Assembly (NCBI RefSeq): GCF_003937825.1
Contig: NZ_RSFW01000013.1
Coordinates: 62,001-126,000 of the forward strand
Reading direction: 5' to 3'
Source: Mesobacillus subterraneus
GTDB lineage: Bacteria; Bacillota; Bacilli; Bacillales; Cytobacillaceae
DNA: 64,000 bases
The notes under the pieces were generated by a model, which searched no databases, had not been told where the DNA came from, and saw only the letters and a list, made by a program, of their open reading frames with translations. Positions 18,210-25,893 of this stretch are shown here, piece by piece. Position numbers and translations under genes: made by a program. Position 1 is the first letter of the stretch. The number at the start of each line of letters is the position of its first letter.

Positions 18210-19181
18210 TTATTCATCAGTTTTTTTATGCCACTTCCAAGCGCTTGACACAATTTGCTCCAGATTACGTTCCGCCTTCCAGCCAAGCGCAACACGAATT
18301 TTTTCTGACGAGGCCACTAACCTGGCCGGATCCCCGGCACGGCGGTCCGTAATGACAACCTTTGCTTTTCGGCCAGTCACTTTCTCACATGTATCAATCA
18401 CTTCTTTTACAGAGTACCCCAGCCCATTGCCTAAATTGTATGTCGCCGTTTTATTCTGCCCTGTCAACAAAGAATTCAGGGCCGCAGCATGAGCATATGC
18501 TAAATCTGTTACATGAATATAATCGCGGATACATGTGCCGTCCGGCGTATCGTAGTCATCCCCGAACACGGATATTTGCTCCCGCTGGCCCAAAAGGTGC
18601 TGCAGAATAATCGGAATCAAATGTGTTTCCGGATCGTGCATTTCCCCTATTCTCCCTGACTCACTCGCCCCGGCAGCATTGAAGTAGCGTAACACTACAT
18701 ATCTCAAGTCATAAGCAGATGCAAAATCAGCCAGAATATTCTCGACCATAAGTTTTGACCGGCCATATGGATTGATTGGTTCTACCTTACTTTCTTCATG
18801 GATCATATTAACATCGGGAAATCCATATATTGCTGCTGTGGATGAGAAGATAAAGTTCTTCACACTATACTTCAACATCACTTTTAATAGCTTAAGAGTT
18901 GCTGACACGTTATTTTCATAGTATTTCAGCGGATTGGCGACTGATTCCCCTACTAGACTATTTGCTGCGAAGTGCATGACAGCATGAATAGGGTAGTTGC
19001 TGAACACAGCTTCGAGATCACCCTCGTTACCAATGTCACCTTTTATAAATATTGTTTGCGGATCAACCGCATTCTCAAATCCCGTTGAAAGATTATCTAA
19101 AACCACCACTTCATTCTTTTTCACTAATACCTCAACAACACGACTGCCGATATAGCCTGCCCCGCCAACAACAAGAATCAT
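18210..19181 (-). CDS. galE: UDP-glucose 4-epimerase
   Basis: NAD-dependent interconversion of UDP-glucose and UDP-galactose, 323 residues. Rossmann motif GGAGYIG at the N-terminus, catalytic STAAIYG and YGRSK (Tyr-x-x-x-Lys), and the substrate-binding RYFNAAGAS. No galK or galT is adjacent, so it more likely feeds cell-envelope or exopolysaccharide synthesis than galactose breakdown. The stretch 19182-19386 between it and the next gene has no feature I can name. Confidence 0.95.
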   Translation of the reverse strand: MILVVGGAGYIGSRVVEVLVKKNEVVVLDNLSTGFENAVDPQTIFIKGDIGNEGDLEAVFSNYPIHAVMHFAANSLVGESVANPLKYYENNVSATLKLLKVMLKYSVKNFIFSSTAAIYGFPDVNMIHEESKVEPINPYGRSKLMVENILADFASAYDLRYVVLRYFNAAGASESGRIGEMHDPETHLIPIILQHLLGQREQISVFGDDYDTPDGTCIRDYIHVTDLAYAHAAALNSLLTGQNKTATYNLGNGLGYSVKEVIDTCEKVTGRKAKVVITDRRAGDPARLVASSEKIRVALGWKAERNLEQIVSSAWKWHKKTDE

Positions 19182-19386
19182 AAAAGCCTCCTTTAACCTC
19201 AGCCTTATTACATATATATCTAAAAAATAGATAAAAATGAATTAAGCCAGGGCATTAAGAAGGTGAAAGGCACTTTTCGAAAACTGTTTGACCAATCGGG
19301 TGACACAAAATACGAAAATTAGATTTGAAAAACATATGACAATAACTACTGTTGTGCAACTAGCTAGGGAATCAGATGAATGGCAT

Positions 19387-20073
19387 TTAAGGCTTAATGA
19401 CGATGATCGGTTTCTTCTTAGAATCTAGCCATTTAAGCGTTTTGATAAGATTTTTTTCGCTTGTTGCTACGCATCCGAGGGTATACTTGGTTTTACTTGT
19501 TTTCACATGCAGGAAGATTGCACTTCCTGCTCCTTTGACGATCGGTTTCTCATTGTAACGAATGACGACCCCATATTTATATAAAGGATGATTCAGTCGT
19601 TCAAAGGACTTCCACTTTTTATGAGGATTTCCTTTATAACGGACCCATTTATTATAATCCTTTGACTCTGCATCATCGATCCAGTAGTCGTACTTTGTTG
19701 CTTTCTTAAAAGGATACTTTGTTTTTGTTGGCTTAGTTCCCCAGCCAAATGAGGTGCCAAGGCGAAATGTTCCAACAGGAGTCCGGGCATCGCCTTCTTT
19801 TGTTTTCCCCGTCCCCTTCTTCCCTATGACCACCTTCATGGGAGTGGAGACCTTCTTCCATTTCCCATTCCTTTTTTCATACCGCTGCATGGTACCAGTT
19901 GTTTTTGATTTCTTCGATGGAGTAACAACAATCATTTGTGCAGCCTCTTGTTTCAATTCCCTCGCCTTTTCCGAACTCGTCGAAATCCCGCTGGCTTCAG
20001 AAGGATAAGCCGGAATGATCAGCAGCGGAATAAAAAGGACGACCATAAAAAACTTTATGAATTTCGTCTTCAT
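19387..20073 (-). CDS. Secreted L,D-transpeptidase (YkuD-like)
   Basis: Exported protein of 228 residues with a signal peptide (1 to about 28, PAYPSEASG). The C-terminal half holds the L,D-transpeptidase signature HVKTSKTKYTLGCVAT, with conserved His and nucleophile Cys, and an upstream GKKGTGKTKEGDARTPVG segment typical of YkuD domains. It would make 3-3 crosslinks or attach proteins to peptidoglycan. I chose ATG 20073, with AGGAAG 9 bp upstream, over an in-frame start ten codons earlier. It stands alone. Confidence 0.85.
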   Translation of the reverse strand: MKTKFIKFFMVVLFIPLLIIPAYPSEASGISTSSEKARELKQEAAQMIVVTPSKKSKTTGTMQRYEKRNGKWKKVSTPMKVVIGKKGTGKTKEGDARTPVGTFRLGTSFGWGTKPTKTKYPFKKATKYDYWIDDAESKDYNKWVRYKGNPHKKWKSFERLNHPLYKYGVVIRYNEKPIVKGAGSAIFLHVKTSKTKYTLGCVATSEKNLIKTLKWLDSKKKPIIVIKP

Positions 20074-20166
20074 AACACAACACTTCCTTTTTCCCATCTT
20101 CAAACACCTATTCCGCTACCTTTTATCGCAACTATAAGTATATACCTAGTAGACAACTTACCTTTT

Positions 20167-20970
20167 TTATCCACCTATAATAACAGGAACAGTTTTTAGC
20201 ATGTCCACCCATCCCTCATATGGATGCAGTTCCACATGAACGGGTCGATCTTCAGCTTCAGTATAGTCTATAATCCAAATGCCATGCATCGATGGTAAAA
20301 AGAACATGATATTCGTAAGCGAAGGGTCCGCTTCTAAGTTCGGCAGGTTGAAAACAGAAATGTTATTCAGTGACCAGTCACGGACATCCAACGCTTCTAA
20401 AAAATGATTGAAGGCTGCTTTTTCTTCAGGAGCTAAATATGTATCTACAGCTAACTTCTCTATATTCTTCCGATTGCTAAGCTGATCGAAATCACCTTCT
20501 GTGAGTTTAAAAGACAGTCCTGACTTAAACTGGACATCTGTAAATGAATAGTATTCTTCTATATGACTTGGCAGTTCATCACTCGTTACGTAGGCAAATT
20601 CATGAATGATATCCCTGTCAATCAAATGGGAAAGCCATGTTTCGTCATTAATTCTATGAACCATCAGGATATGCTGTTCTGGTACATTAGAGCACCGGAC
20701 CATCCATTCAGATTCCACATAGGATTTTATGAAAGTCTCCATTTCAACACTGATTGGAGCCTCGCCAATGGCTTCCCTGTCATAATCCCAAATCTGCTTT
20801 AGCATCAATTGGTGAATGGTTGCCTGCATGACGGAGTCCCATTTATCCGGGCTTAGGATGCCCAAGGATGACTCCGCTATTCCCTTTCCGACACCAGGAT
20901 AGCCGCTGAAGGTAACTAGTAATGCCAGTTCTTCTGTAGTGCATGCTAAAAGAGGTTTCAACTTATTCAC
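20167..20970 (-). CDS. Uncharacterised protein linked to the toxin locus
   Basis: Cytoplasmic-looking protein of 267 residues without signal peptide or membrane helices. It begins with a small alpha-helical region (TTEELALLVTFSGYPGVGKGIAE; not a P-loop because no following S/T) and ends with a beta-rich region (IWIIDYTE, VHVELHPYEGW). I recall similar sequences near Bacillus type VII secretion toxin genes, where accessory or chaperone proteins occur, but I cannot name the family with certainty. It reads the same way as the toxin and its small membrane partners, 22 bp after the last of them. Confidence 0.6.
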   Translation of the reverse strand: MNKLKPLLACTTEELALLVTFSGYPGVGKGIAESSLGILSPDKWDSVMQATIHQLMLKQIWDYDREAIGEAPISVEMETFIKSYVESEWMVRCSNVPEQHILMVHRINDETWLSHLIDRDIIHEFAYVTSDELPSHIEEYYSFTDVQFKSGLSFKLTEGDFDQLSNRKNIEKLAVDTYLAPEEKAAFNHFLEALDVRDWSLNNISVFNLPNLEADPSLTNIMFFLPSMHGIWIIDYTEAEDRPVHVELHPYEGWVDMLKTVPVIIGG

Positions 20971-20991
20971 TTCCTTAACAAGAACATATAA

Positions 20992-21341
20992 TTATAGCAA
21001 TAGAGCACGTAACGCAATACTGACCACGTTGTATATAATAATGCCTGCGATTCCGAATAGTACTAAAAAAGCTAACATGAGTATTTTTCTGAATAGCCAA
21101 TTGACCTTGTATAACTTTTTGTCACATACAGACCTACTCCTACAGTTATAGAGAGAAGGGTATATATGGTTTTTTCATAGAGAGTAGAGGGATCTTCAAA
21201 TATTCCACATTCATAATACACGATTATCACTCTACCTACTAAAAATACCGATAGTGTATAGCCACTTTGGATTAGGAACCAAGTGATGATTATGAGCTCT
21301 ATGAAATTAATTATTTCTACAAGACTCAAACTATTTTCCAC
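20992..21341 (-). pseudogene. Third candidate immunity protein, frameshifted
   Basis: Paralogue of the proteins at 21359-21688 and 21733-22071. The first frame runs from the ATG at 21341 through FLVGRVIIVYYECGIFEDPS to GVGLYV and then stops early at 21072. Another frame from about 21120 to 20992 continues the family sequence exactly where it was lost: KLYKVNWLFRKILMLAF, then a final hydrophobic helix. The break is at a run of five A on the coding strand (21116-21120); one more A would restore a 116-residue protein. Either a recent mutation, a phase-variable tract or a sequencing error. Confidence 0.7.
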
Positions 21342-21358
21342 CTTTTTGTTTATGCATC

Positions 21359-21688
21359 CTAAAATACAATGCGAACAATCATCATAAGCAACTGATAGGT
21401 TAGAATGCTACTGAATAGGAAGATGAAAAAGAACCCCATCATAAACAGTTTTCTTTTCCACCATGGGTATTTCAGCAATATTTTATAAACAAAAGGACCC
21501 GCCCCTATAAGAAAACCCATTGTCGCGTTGACAGTTTTTTGATACCCATTTGACGGCTGCTCGTAGGTACCCCACTCATAATATTCCACCATTAAATCCC
21601 CTAACACTAAAACCAAAAAACTGAAGGTAACTTGAGTAATGAACCACATAACAATGGCGGCGTCCAGATAATACAGAATACTATCCAT
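21359..21688 (-). CDS. Small three-helix membrane protein, candidate immunity protein 2
   Basis: Protein of 109 residues with about three hydrophobic helices and a conserved loop VEYYEWGTYEQPSNGYQK between the first and second. The start ATG at 21688 has AAAGGA 9 bp upstream; a longer in-frame reading overlaps the previous gene and has no paralogue support. Close relative of the proteins on both sides. Lying right behind a candidate membrane-acting toxin gene, it is probably an immunity protein (inference from position and topology). Confidence 0.75.
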   Translation of the reverse strand: MDSILYYLDAAIVMWFITQVTFSFLVLVLGDLMVEYYEWGTYEQPSNGYQKTVNATMGFLIGAGPFVYKILLKYPWWKRKLFMMGFFFIFLFSSILTYQLLMMIVRIVF

Positions 21689-21732
21689 TTTTCCACGTCC
21701 TTTATTTTTTCGGAATAGAAAACTCATCCCAC

Positions 21733-22071
21733 TTATAGGATCAAGGAAAATAGCGCCCATTTGATAATTTGATAGACAAGGATACTCAAAATACCCATGA
21801 TTAAAAGAAATCCTAACATCATCAACTTTCGAAGAAACCAATTATATCTCAGGAACTTCTTGTAAAAATAAGGTCCAATACCAATGATCAGCCCCATAAT
21901 AACATTCACTATTTTCTGCATAAGGTTTGCTGGTTTCTCGTAAGTGCCCCATTCATAATAATCTAACATCATATTACCTAGTAATAGAATTGTCAGAGCG
22001 AATGCAAATTGAGCTGAGAGCAGCAAGCCTATAAGACCTAGAATAATATCGAATATTTCCTTTAGCGCCAT
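21733..22071 (-). CDS. Small three-helix membrane protein, candidate immunity protein 1
   Basis: Protein of 112 residues, hydrophobic helices at about 10-32, 58-75 and 85-108, with the family loop LDYYEWGTYEKPANLMQK. It is the first of three tandem paralogues and starts 31 bp after the toxin gene stop. The C-terminal NWFLRKLMMLGF helix matches the other two. No known family name comes to mind. Confidence 0.75.
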   Translation of the reverse strand: MALKEIFDIILGLIGLLLSAQFAFALTILLLGNMMLDYYEWGTYEKPANLMQKIVNVIMGLIIGIGPYFYKKFLRYNWFLRKLMMLGFLLIMGILSILVYQIIKWALFSLIL

Positions 22072-22102
22072 CTTAACATTTCCACCTTAAACTTCTTAAT
22101 AT

Positions 22103-23302
22103 TTATTTAAACCAGCTGTTGATTGACTTCCAACCCTTTTCTGCATATTTCCCTAGGAATCCACCTGCATCTTTAAAGCTATCTCCGTATTTCACGCTAA
22201 TAATCCCTCCTGCCAAACCGCCAGCTGCACCACCAATCACAGTGCCAATTGGACCTCCTAGACTGCCAATCATTGCACCAATTTTAGCACCGCCACTTAT
22301 AGCAGCAAAATCGCCAGTAAATCCGCCAATCGCCCTACCGAACTTTTCACCTTCACTCTTCCCTGCATTTCTTGGGTCGAAAAGCTCCCAAGCAGCAGAG
22401 CCGAAGGAAATCAGTGTTCCAGCAACAGGAATCCCTTTACCTACTCTTGTAAACCCTTTCGCTTCAGCTACATTTTTTGCTACATCCTTTACTCCCAATT
22501 TTATTCGCTTATGAAATTCGTCAGCTAACGTGGAAGCCTTCATATAGGTTGCATTTTTGGGGAATCCGGCAGCATGCTTCAAGAGTGCCGGCGGACTAGT
22601 ATATGAAGTCACAAAACTATGAAGTTTCTTTGCAACAGCGTTGGTCGGATTAGATTTTGAAAAATCATATAAATATCGTGCTGCGGTTGAACTGTATTTT
22701 CCTTTGCTAGTCCACGAGGCATCAGCGGATACAGTGAATTTGTATCCGCCTTTAAGCTTTTGCCAAAGAGTAGGCTTGCCACCAACATAATTAATGTTAA
22801 TCTTCCTGCTTAGTGAGTAGGCAGTAATTAAAGAAGTGAACTGAGTTCCAACAAGGGCAGCATCCAGCAATCCCATTTTTTGATTTGCATCTGCAAAGTA
22901 TTTTAGGATTTCTTCCTTTGAAGCTGTTTTTTTATTAACTTGACCCTTTCCCTCTTTAGACTTAGCTGTTGGTCTATTGCACTCCGCTAGCCCGAAATCC
23001 CTGTTCCAGGATACAATAAGGGACACAGCTTTCTTATTAATTTTATTTTCAGCAATTGTATACTGATCAACAGAACGATCGACAAAAACATTCAGTTCAT
23101 TTAGTTTCTGCTCTAACCTTCCTAGAGACCCACCCGCTTTAGCAAGATTTGCTCCAATAGCATTCCTGCTGGATATTCGACTATCCAAGCTTCCCTTGAC
23201 TTGAGATACACCAGTCTGTATAGTTCCTATTCTAGTCGCAAGCCGCTTAGCTTCTGGACTAAGATTCTGAACAAAACCACCCTGGAATTTGATTGAGTGC
23301 AT
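22103..23302 (-). CDS. Candidate secreted toxin with helical N-terminus and glycine zipper
   Basis: Protein of 399 residues with no Sec signal peptide. Residues 1-110 form a predicted helical hairpin (AKRLATRIGTIQTGVSQVKGS, then LEQKLNELNVFVDRSVDQY) of the kind used as a type VII secretion targeting region, though it lacks a plain WXG. A middle region follows, and residues about 285-380 hold repeated glycine-zipper motifs (GAKIGAMIGSLGGPIG, GGAAGGLAGG). Glycine-zipper T7SS toxins such as streptococcal TelE permeabilise membranes. The three small membrane paralogues downstream would be immunity proteins. No T7SS apparatus gene is in the window. Toxin activity is inferred. Confidence 0.6.
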   Translation of the reverse strand: MHSIKFQGGFVQNLSPEAKRLATRIGTIQTGVSQVKGSLDSRISSRNAIGANLAKAGGSLGRLEQKLNELNVFVDRSVDQYTIAENKINKKAVSLIVSWNRDFGLAECNRPTAKSKEGKGQVNKKTASKEEILKYFADANQKMGLLDAALVGTQFTSLITAYSLSRKININYVGGKPTLWQKLKGGYKFTVSADASWTSKGKYSSTAARYLYDFSKSNPTNAVAKKLHSFVTSYTSPPALLKHAAGFPKNATYMKASTLADEFHKRIKLGVKDVAKNVAEAKGFTRVGKGIPVAGTLISFGSAAWELFDPRNAGKSEGEKFGRAIGGFTGDFAAISGGAKIGAMIGSLGGPIGTVIGGAAGGLAGGIISVKYGDSFKDAGGFLGKYAEKGWKSINSWFK

Positions 23303-23498
23303 CCTCTAATACATACCTCCCTTTTTAAAATTCCAATTAGAAAATTAAGGTAATTAATTACTAATATCCTATATTCATAAGGGCTTCGTCAAATGATACC
23401 CTTCCTTACTTCGTTCTTTTTATAATAGCTTTGCAAGGGTCCATTTAACAGTGCTTGAATGCCTGTTTCAAATTGAAAGGAATTAGATTTTCCAACAC

Positions 23499-23526
23499 AA
23501 AAAGGACATCCTTCAGAGAATGTCCT
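23499..23526 (-). terminator. comK terminator
   Basis: AGGACAT / ATGTCCT stem with an A-run on the plus strand (T-run in the comK transcript), 42 bp after the comK stop. Confidence 0.8.
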
Positions 23527-23567
23527 CTCAACACAGAACCGAACAGTTTAATTGGCCTTTATGAATT

Positions 23568-24116
23568 CTATTTCAGCGTATACCTCTTAACCCCTTCTCC
23601 CTCGATCATCTTGATTCCCTTTTTAGATTCCACATAGAAAGTAAGGGGGCCTTTCGAATTTTTTATCATCTTTCCCCTCAGGTCTTCTGCTTTTTTGCGT
23701 TTTTGATTAAAGGAGGATTCTTTCATTTGAATGATGATTTTATGGCCATAGCTCAGTTCTACTTCTGTTCTGCGAATCCCAAGTGCTTTCGTATTGTGTA
23801 CATGCATTAGAGAGAACCAGATGCAGAAGTCATCGTTGTATGACTTGGTCGGGAATAACCAGATCCCCAGGTTACAGTTGATTTTTATCGGGCACATACT
23901 GACATCGCCCAGCAGCCTTTTTGCACATTTTCTGCCTGTCTTAAAATCGGAGCCGAGGCCAATCATTGTTTCATTGATGATGTGTAAAGGTCTGCTGTCT
24001 ACCAGGAATGTATCTTCCCCCTGGATCACCCTTGCGCACAGCCTTCCGTGCCCATTGTATTCCCCAGTCAAAAGCACCGTTTCTTCATTGAGTATGTAAT
24101 CCGTTAATTCTTCCAT
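23568..24116 (-). CDS. comK: Competence transcription factor ComK
   Basis: Master activator of DNA-uptake genes, 182 residues (192 in B. subtilis). Conserved ComK features are visible: a YNGHGRLCARVI-type N-terminal strand, LGSDFKTGRKCAKRLLG, the LMHVHNTKALGI region equivalent to SHVHVKEF, and ESSFNQKRKKAEDLRGK equivalent to the YNSFENQ-helix region. GGAGGGG precedes the ATG. It has its own terminator. In B. subtilis ComK binds paired AAAA-N5-TTTT boxes, and one such box lies at 24347-24359 upstream. Confidence 0.9.
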   Translation of the reverse strand: MEELTDYILNEETVLLTGEYNGHGRLCARVIQGEDTFLVDSRPLHIINETMIGLGSDFKTGRKCAKRLLGDVSMCPIKINCNLGIWLFPTKSYNDDFCIWFSLMHVHNTKALGIRRTEVELSYGHKIIIQMKESSFNQKRKKAEDLRGKMIKNSKGPLTFYVESKKGIKMIEGEGVKRYTLK

Positions 24117-24140
24117 TCTTTCCCCTCCTCATAAAATCTA

Positions 24141-24168
24141 TTGATTAATTGATTAGAAAGGGTATACT
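24141..24168 (+). promoter_or_regulatory. Promoter reading away from comK
   Basis: TTGATT, 16-bp spacer, TATACT on the plus strand. The only thing it can drive before a terminator is the short non-coding stretch 24175-24236. Confidence 0.5.
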
Positions 24169-24174
24169 AACATA

Positions 24175-24236
24175 GTTGGTACACCCAACCACGGTCCTCG
24201 GGAGTCCTGCTAGACAATTACCCGAGGGCTTTTTTC
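24175..24236 (+). ncRNA. Candidate small RNA divergent from comK
   Basis: A 62-nt segment between a sigma-A-like promoter and a strong terminator, with no room for a gene. It folds as GTTGG-tacac-CCAAC, then CCTCGGG (24196-24202) pairing with CCCGAGG (24221-24227) followed by a T-run. No plus-strand gene precedes the terminator (the nearest is over 8 kb away), so it needs its own transcript. No homology to a known RNA family is recognised. Confidence 0.45.
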
Positions 24237-24346
24237 ATGGCCACCCCCCTTTAACCCCCACTGGTATTATTATATAAATTTTTCCTTTTATAAGTAAATT
24301 GGCTTTGTTCCCTGTTTAGAAAGCATAAATCTTACGGAACATTGTC

Positions 24347-24359
24347 AAAAATATGTTTT
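24347..24359. promoter_or_regulatory. ComK-type AT-box upstream of comK
   Basis: AAAA-ATATG-TTTT, a perfect AAAA-N5-TTTT box, 231 bp from the comK start. A functional K-box needs two such boxes at set spacing; I see no good partner here. Confidence 0.3.
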
Positions 24360-24576
24360 TTCAGTATAATGTATGTTTATTTTCATAAAACACGATAAAC
24401 TTACCTATTTCCACTTAAAAAATGGAATCCCACCTCTATTTTATTATTCAGCAATAGTGCAAACTTCTCCCATGAACCTCTAAAAAATATTTTCTTTAAT
24501 AGACATACAATATTCACAATTCATAAGAAAACTCATTTTCATCGCCATTTTCTATGAAATTGTCTAACAACTCTTG

Positions 24577-24641
24577 AAAATTCAATTTTGGACCTAAAAA
24601 AGCACAATAATTATGCTTTTTTGCTTTGAAAAATGATTTTT
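24577..24641. promoter_or_regulatory. Pair of ComK-type AT-boxes before the sigma factor gene
   Basis: AAAA-TTCAA-TTTT at 24577-24589 and AAAA-ATGAT-TTTT at 24629-24641, both perfect boxes, 52 bp centre to centre (near five helical turns). The gap of 39 bp is larger than the 8, 18 or 31 bp known in B. subtilis, and the region is AT-rich, so chance is possible. Confidence 0.35.
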
Positions 24642-24661
24642 CAAGATTGGCTCATATTCCA

Positions 24662-24720
24662 TTCCTGGAGGTATCTTTAAGCTACCCGGGAATAATAGTA
24701 AGTCGCGCGCGATCCAGGAA
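24662..24720 (+). promoter_or_regulatory. Leader hairpin masking the sigma factor ribosome site
   Basis: TTCCTGGA (24662-24669) is exactly complementary to TCCAGGAA (24713-24720), which contains most of the AGGAAGGA ribosome site of the gene at 24730. The 43-nt loop holds ACCCGGG and GCGCGCG, unusually GC-rich for this region. It may control translation; no known riboswitch class is recognised. Confidence 0.4.
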
Positions 24721-24729
24721 GGATTGCAA

Positions 24730-25221
24730 ATGAACAATTTCGATCAGTTAGCCAAACTGTATGAACCTATGATTCACAAAATTATCCGGACCCTCCATAT
24801 CTATAAAAATCAAAAGGAATATTTCCATACCGGCCTTGTCGCGCTTTGGGAAGCAGCTGAGGGTTTCAATCCGGTAAAAGGGGAATTCTCCAGCTATGCA
24901 TACAGCTATATAAAAGGACAAATTTTAAATGAAATGAGCAGGAATAATAAAAGAGAGGAAAGGAGCTTCTCTCCAAAAGAGGAATATTGGGAATCACTAG
25001 TGGAGGAAAATCCTGATAGTCCATTAGAGATAGAATTTCTTCTCAGCTATTGCGAGACATTGACTGAGAAAGAAACCAAATGGGTGATCTACACATGTGT
25101 CGATTTCTTATCAATCAAGGAAATTGCAGAACGGGAGCATGTCTCCATGTCCGCAGTTAAACAGTGGCGGAAAGGGGCCAAAAAGAAGCTGCGGAAAGAA
25201 TTCCTTGAGGTTATGGATTAA
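24730..25221 (+). CDS. Small sigma-70 family sigma factor
   Basis: Sigma factor of 163 residues with a region 2 (YEPMIHKIIRTLHI, then GEFSSYAYSYIKGQILNEM) and a region 4 helix-turn-helix (LSIKEIAEREHVSMSAVKQWRKGAKKKL), and no region 3. This size and form resemble Bacillus Xpf/YvrI-type and lactic competence sigma factors. ATG 24730 is chosen with AAGGA 6 bp upstream; the TTG two codons earlier overlaps that site. The neighbourhood of comK and the AT-boxes suggests a role in competence or another late-growth programme. No anti-sigma factor is adjacent. Confidence 0.85.
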   Translation: MNNFDQLAKLYEPMIHKIIRTLHIYKNQKEYFHTGLVALWEAAEGFNPVKGEFSSYAYSYIKGQILNEMSRNNKREERSFSPKEEYWESLVEENPDSPLEIEFLLSYCETLTEKETKWVIYTCVDFLSIKEIAEREHVSMSAVKQWRKGAKKKLRKEFLEVMD

Positions 25222-25224
25222 CAC

Positions 25225-25265
25225 AAAAAGCCTGAAACCAGATTAATTATTGGTTTCAGGCTTTT
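25225..25265. terminator. Bidirectional terminator
   Basis: AAAAGCCTGAAACCA / TGGTTTCAGGCTTTT perfect 15-bp stem between convergent genes. Confidence 0.9.
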
Positions 25266-25291
25266 ATATTGGATGTAATTCGATTTTCACT

Positions 25292-25558
25292 TTACAAGGC
25301 ATCCTTCCAGTTGTCTGAAGTCAATTTCATAAAACGGTTTTTATCTTTATTCGCAAGAGCTAAGTCAATCTCCTCCACTCTTTTCTTCTCCAGGAACTCA
25401 TTCTGCACCTTCTTGATGAGCCTGTTCACATCATCAGTATATCTGGTCTTATCACGGTTGAGGATTAGATCAGTATTATCTGGATCAGCCAACGCGTCCA
25501 TATACATATTCAAATTCATTTCTTGTTTATAGTAGTTAGAATTTTTATCGTTCTTCAT
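25292..25558 (-). CDS. IDEAL domain-containing protein
   Basis: Protein of 88 residues, highly charged, whose C-terminal part carries the IDEAL motif as IDLALANKDKNRFMKLTSDNW. This short domain is found in small Bacillus proteins and at the end of the UPF0302 family; its function is unknown. The gene is convergent with the sigma factor. Its ribosome site is weak. The stretch 25559-25859 upstream contains no gene that I can support. Confidence 0.8.
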   Translation of the reverse strand: MKNDKNSNYYKQEMNLNMYMDALADPDNTDLILNRDKTRYTDDVNRLIKKVQNEFLEKKRVEEIDLALANKDKNRFMKLTSDNWKDAL

Positions 25559-25859
25559 GCTCTCATCCCTGCCTTTTTGTGGGTTAGTTGTTAGTTACTA
25601 TTTACCCGATTTTTCAGGAAAATAACTTGAAGAATGATTTGATTTATTTCCCTAATAATTTCTGAGTCCTTTTTTATAAAACCACTCTACCCTAGCTGTT
25701 AACTTTTAATTACACATGATAGACTTCGACCTAGTATTATCGCAGAATAATTCAGAGGAAAACCCCAAATAGGCAGCATAGGTCAAAAAACACATAAATT
25801 CACTTAAACCTGAGCCCTTCTCTCCAGAACTAGCAATCTTAGAAAGACAGCAAACTAGT

Positions 25860-25889
25860 AAAAGGAGTGACCTGAGCAGGCCACTCCTC
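25860..25889 (-). terminator. Terminator of the amidase gene
   Basis: AGGAGTG-(CCTGAGCAGG)-CACTCCT nested palindrome just after the amidase stop on the minus strand. Confidence 0.75.
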
Positions 25890-25893
25890 TTAA

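Noticed and set aside
19335-19427. Plus-strand 30-codon frame starting MTITTVVQL
   Set aside because: It overlaps the 3' end of the L,D-transpeptidase gene on the other strand and lacks a ribosome site.
24640-24720. Known riboswitch class before the sigma factor gene
   Set aside because: I compared it by eye with preQ1, c-di-GMP, fluoride and TPP consensus features and found no match; only the masking stem is supported.
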